Of a stretch of DNA of 6,236 nucleotides, positions 4,739 through 6,236 are shown in pieces. This DNA comes from Pseudomonadota bacterium. GTDB lineage: Bacteria; Pseudomonadota; Alphaproteobacteria; Rhodospirillales; Magnetospirillaceae. The position numbers and the translations under genes were made by a program. The DNA is taken from NCBI GenBank assembly GCA_023437865.1, contig JAEZFE010000420.1, positions 1 to 6,236 of the forward strand, in the 5' to 3' direction. The notes under the pieces are model-generated. The model did no database searches. It was not told the origin of the DNA and saw only the letters and a list, made by a program, of their open reading frames with translations. Each line of letters opens with the position of its first letter. Position 1 is the first letter of the stretch.

Positions 4739-6236
4739 TTTCACGGATCTTCATCGCCCGCCCGCGCTTTGCCATGGTCATCGCCATCGTCACCGTGTTG
4801 GCCGGCGCCCTGGCGCTGGCGCGCATCCCGGTGGCGCAATTCCCCGACATCGTGCCGCCGCAGGTGGGCGTCACCGGTTCCTATCCCGGCGCCAGCGCCG
4901 AGGTGGTCGAGGCTACGGTGGCCCAGCCCATCGAAAGCCAGGTCAACGGCGTCGACAACATGCTCTACATGCAGTCGACCAGCGGCTCGGACGGCTCGTA
5001 TCAGCTCACGGTGACCTTTGCGTTGGGGACCGATCCCGACATCAACACGGTCAACGTGCAGAACCGCGTCCAGTTGGCCGAGAGCAAGCTGCCCGACGAG
5101 GTTACGCGCCAGGGGCTGACGGTGAAGAAGAAATCGTCAGCGCTGCTCCAGGTGATCTCGCTCCACTCGCCCGACGGCTCGCGCGACGCGCTGTATCTCA
5201 GCAATTACGCCACCATCAACATCATCGACGCCTTGGCCCGCGTGCGCGGCGTTGGCCAAGCCAACCTGTTCGGCGCGCTGGAATACAGCATGCGGGTGTG
5301 GCTCAACGGCGAGCGCCTGACCTCGCTCGGCATGTCACCAGCCGAAGTGGTGGACGCGATCCGCGGCCAGAACGTCCAGGCCGCGGTAGGCCGCATCGGC
5401 GCCCAGCCGTCGCCCGAGCTCCAGCAATTCCAGATCACCTTGCAAACCAAGGGGCGGCTGGCCTCGACATCCGAGTTCGAGGACATCGTTCTGCGCGCCA
5501 ACCCGGACGGGTCGACCGTGCGGCTGCGCGATGTTGCCCGCGTCGAACTCGATGCCCGCACCCGCGACGCCTTCTCGCGGCTCAACGGCCAGCCTACCGC
5601 CTCCATCGCCATCTATCAGGCACCGGGCGCCAACGCGGTGGCGGTGGCCGATGCCATCCGCAAGACCATGGAGGATCTGAGCACGCGCTTTCCGGAAGGC
5701 GTTGAGCACAAGGTCATCTACGACACCACCCTGTTCGTGAAGGACACCATCCACGAAGTCATCAAGACCCTGGGCGAGGCCTTTGTGCTGGTGGTTCTGG
5801 TGGTCTACCTGTTCCTTGGCAACTTGCGCGCCACCCTGATCCCGACCATCGCGGTGCCGGTGTCGCTGATCGGCACCTTCGCCTTCATGTCGCTGTTCGG
5901 CTATTCGGCCAACACCATCTCGCTGCTGGCGATGGTGCTGGCCATCGGCATCGTGGTCGACGATGCGATCGTGGTGGTCGAGAACGTCGAGCGCGTCATG
6001 CACGAGGAGAACCTGCCGGCGCCCGAAGCGGCCGCCAAGGCCATGGACCAGATCACCCCGGCGATCATCGCCATCACCCTGGTGCTGCTGTCGGTGTTCG
6101 TGCCGGTGGCCTTCATTCCCGGCATCACCGGCCAGTTGTTCCGCCAGTTCGCGGTCGTGGTCTCGATTTCCATGCTGTTGTCGGCCATCAACGCGCTGAC
6201 CCTTAGCCCGGCTCTGTGCTCGCTCCTCCTCCGGCC
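4735..6236 (+). CDS. RND efflux permease, HAE1/AcrB-MexF class (3' partial)
   Basis: Inner-membrane proton-driven multidrug pump. The frame runs open to the right edge: 500 residues of a protein usually about 1,030-1,060. AAGGAG (4721-4726) precedes the ATG by 8 bases, and the ATG overlaps the adaptor stop as ATGA. TM1 is at about 12-30, beginning after FIARPRFAM. Porter-domain hallmarks follow: ARIPVAQFPDIVPP, YPGASAEVVEATVAQPIE and GVDNMLYMQSTS. Next come LYLSNYATINIIDALAR and RGVGQANLFG, whose wording is closer to MexF/OqxB-type pumps than to AcrB. TM2-TM6 occupy about 347-495. The TM4 proton-relay motif GIVVDDAIVVVENVERVM carries Asp409 and Asp410, equivalent to AcrB Asp407/408. The DD pair argues against the heavy-metal CzcA/CusA branch. 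The relay lysine and the second half of the porter lie outside. Substrates cannot be told from sequence. Class is near certain; the MexF-like placement is from memory. Confidence 0.96.
   Translation, partial: MISRIFIARPRFAMVIAIVTVLAGALALARIPVAQFPDIVPPQVGVTGSYPGASAEVVEATVAQPIESQVNGVDNMLYMQSTSGSDGSYQLTVTFALGTDPDINTVNVQNRVQLAESKLPDEVTRQGLTVKKKSSALLQVISLHSPDGSRDALYLSNYATINIIDALARVRGVGQANLFGALEYSMRVWLNGERLTSLGMSPAEVVDAIRGQNVQAAVGRIGAQPSPELQQFQITLQTKGRLASTSEFEDIVLRANPDGSTVRLRDVARVELDARTRDAFSRLNGQPTASIAIYQAPGANAVAVADAIRKTMEDLSTRFPEGVEHKVIYDTTLFVKDTIHEVIKTLGEAFVLVVLVVYLFLGNLRATLIPTIAVPVSLIGTFAFMSLFGYSANTISLLAMVLAIGIVVDDAIVVVENVERVMHEENLPAPEAAAKAMDQITPAIIAITLVLLSVFVPVAFIPGITGQLFRQFAVVVSISMLLSAINALTLSPALCSLLLR

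Noticed and set aside
5335..6003. Minus-strand open frame of 222 codons antisense to the RND pump
   Set aside because: It mirrors conserved RND sequence and its product is a His/Asp/Gly-rich composition typical of antisense frames.
4735..6236. Pump as a heavy-metal CzcA/CusA-type RND permease
   Set aside because: The TM4 motif has the DD pair of HAE1 drug pumps, and the N-terminal PVAQFPDIVPP and GVDNMLYM segments also match that class.
1..6236. Mobile element, prophage or defence island
   Set aside because: There is no transposase, integrase, terminal repeat, direct-repeat array or compositional break. All genes are envelope-transport families or a small exported protein.

Overview
The window is GC-rich, densely coding DNA from a Gram-negative bacterium. 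The base composition and the combination of gene families suggest a proteobacterium, perhaps an alphaproteobacterium of the Rhodospirillales type. That placement is an inference from style; there is no rRNA or other phylogenetic marker here. No tRNA, rRNA, CRISPR array, insertion sequence or phage gene was seen.

Region 1 (1-2991, plus strand) is a tight four-gene operon for an MCE/Mla-type ABC transporter that moves phospholipid or another lipid across the cell envelope. It encodes an MlaE-like permease (5' end outside the window), an MlaF-like ATPase, an MlaD-like MCE substrate-binding protein with a long helical tail, and a PqiC-type auxiliary lipoprotein. Gene gaps are 1, 12 and 14 bases. 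Permease and ATPase would form the inner-membrane engine, the MCE protein the periplasmic lipid conduit, and the lipoprotein the likely outer-membrane partner. Neither a soluble MlaC carrier nor a separate MlaB STAS protein lies between these genes.

Region 2 (3003-3395, minus strand) is a small secreted glycine-zipper protein, convergent with the Mla operon. Its stop codon lies 11 bases from the lipoprotein stop, and an imperfect inverted repeat covers both stops.

Region 3 (3396-3589) is a 194-base divergent intergenic region. It contains a G/C-tract inverted repeat in which one C-tract could pair with either of two flanking G-tracts. This is the least explained part of the window.

Region 4 (3590-6236, plus strand) is a tripartite efflux operon. 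A lipoprotein membrane-fusion protein of the AcrA/MexE class is followed, with a 4-base ATGA overlap, by an HAE1-type RND permease (AcrB/MexF class) cut by the right edge. No outer-membrane TolC-like channel or regulator is visible.

Overall the window is an envelope-transport neighbourhood of recognisable families. I did not find convincing evidence of an undescribed system. The points most worth checking are the intergenic dyad region and the hybrid Mla/Pqi gene set.
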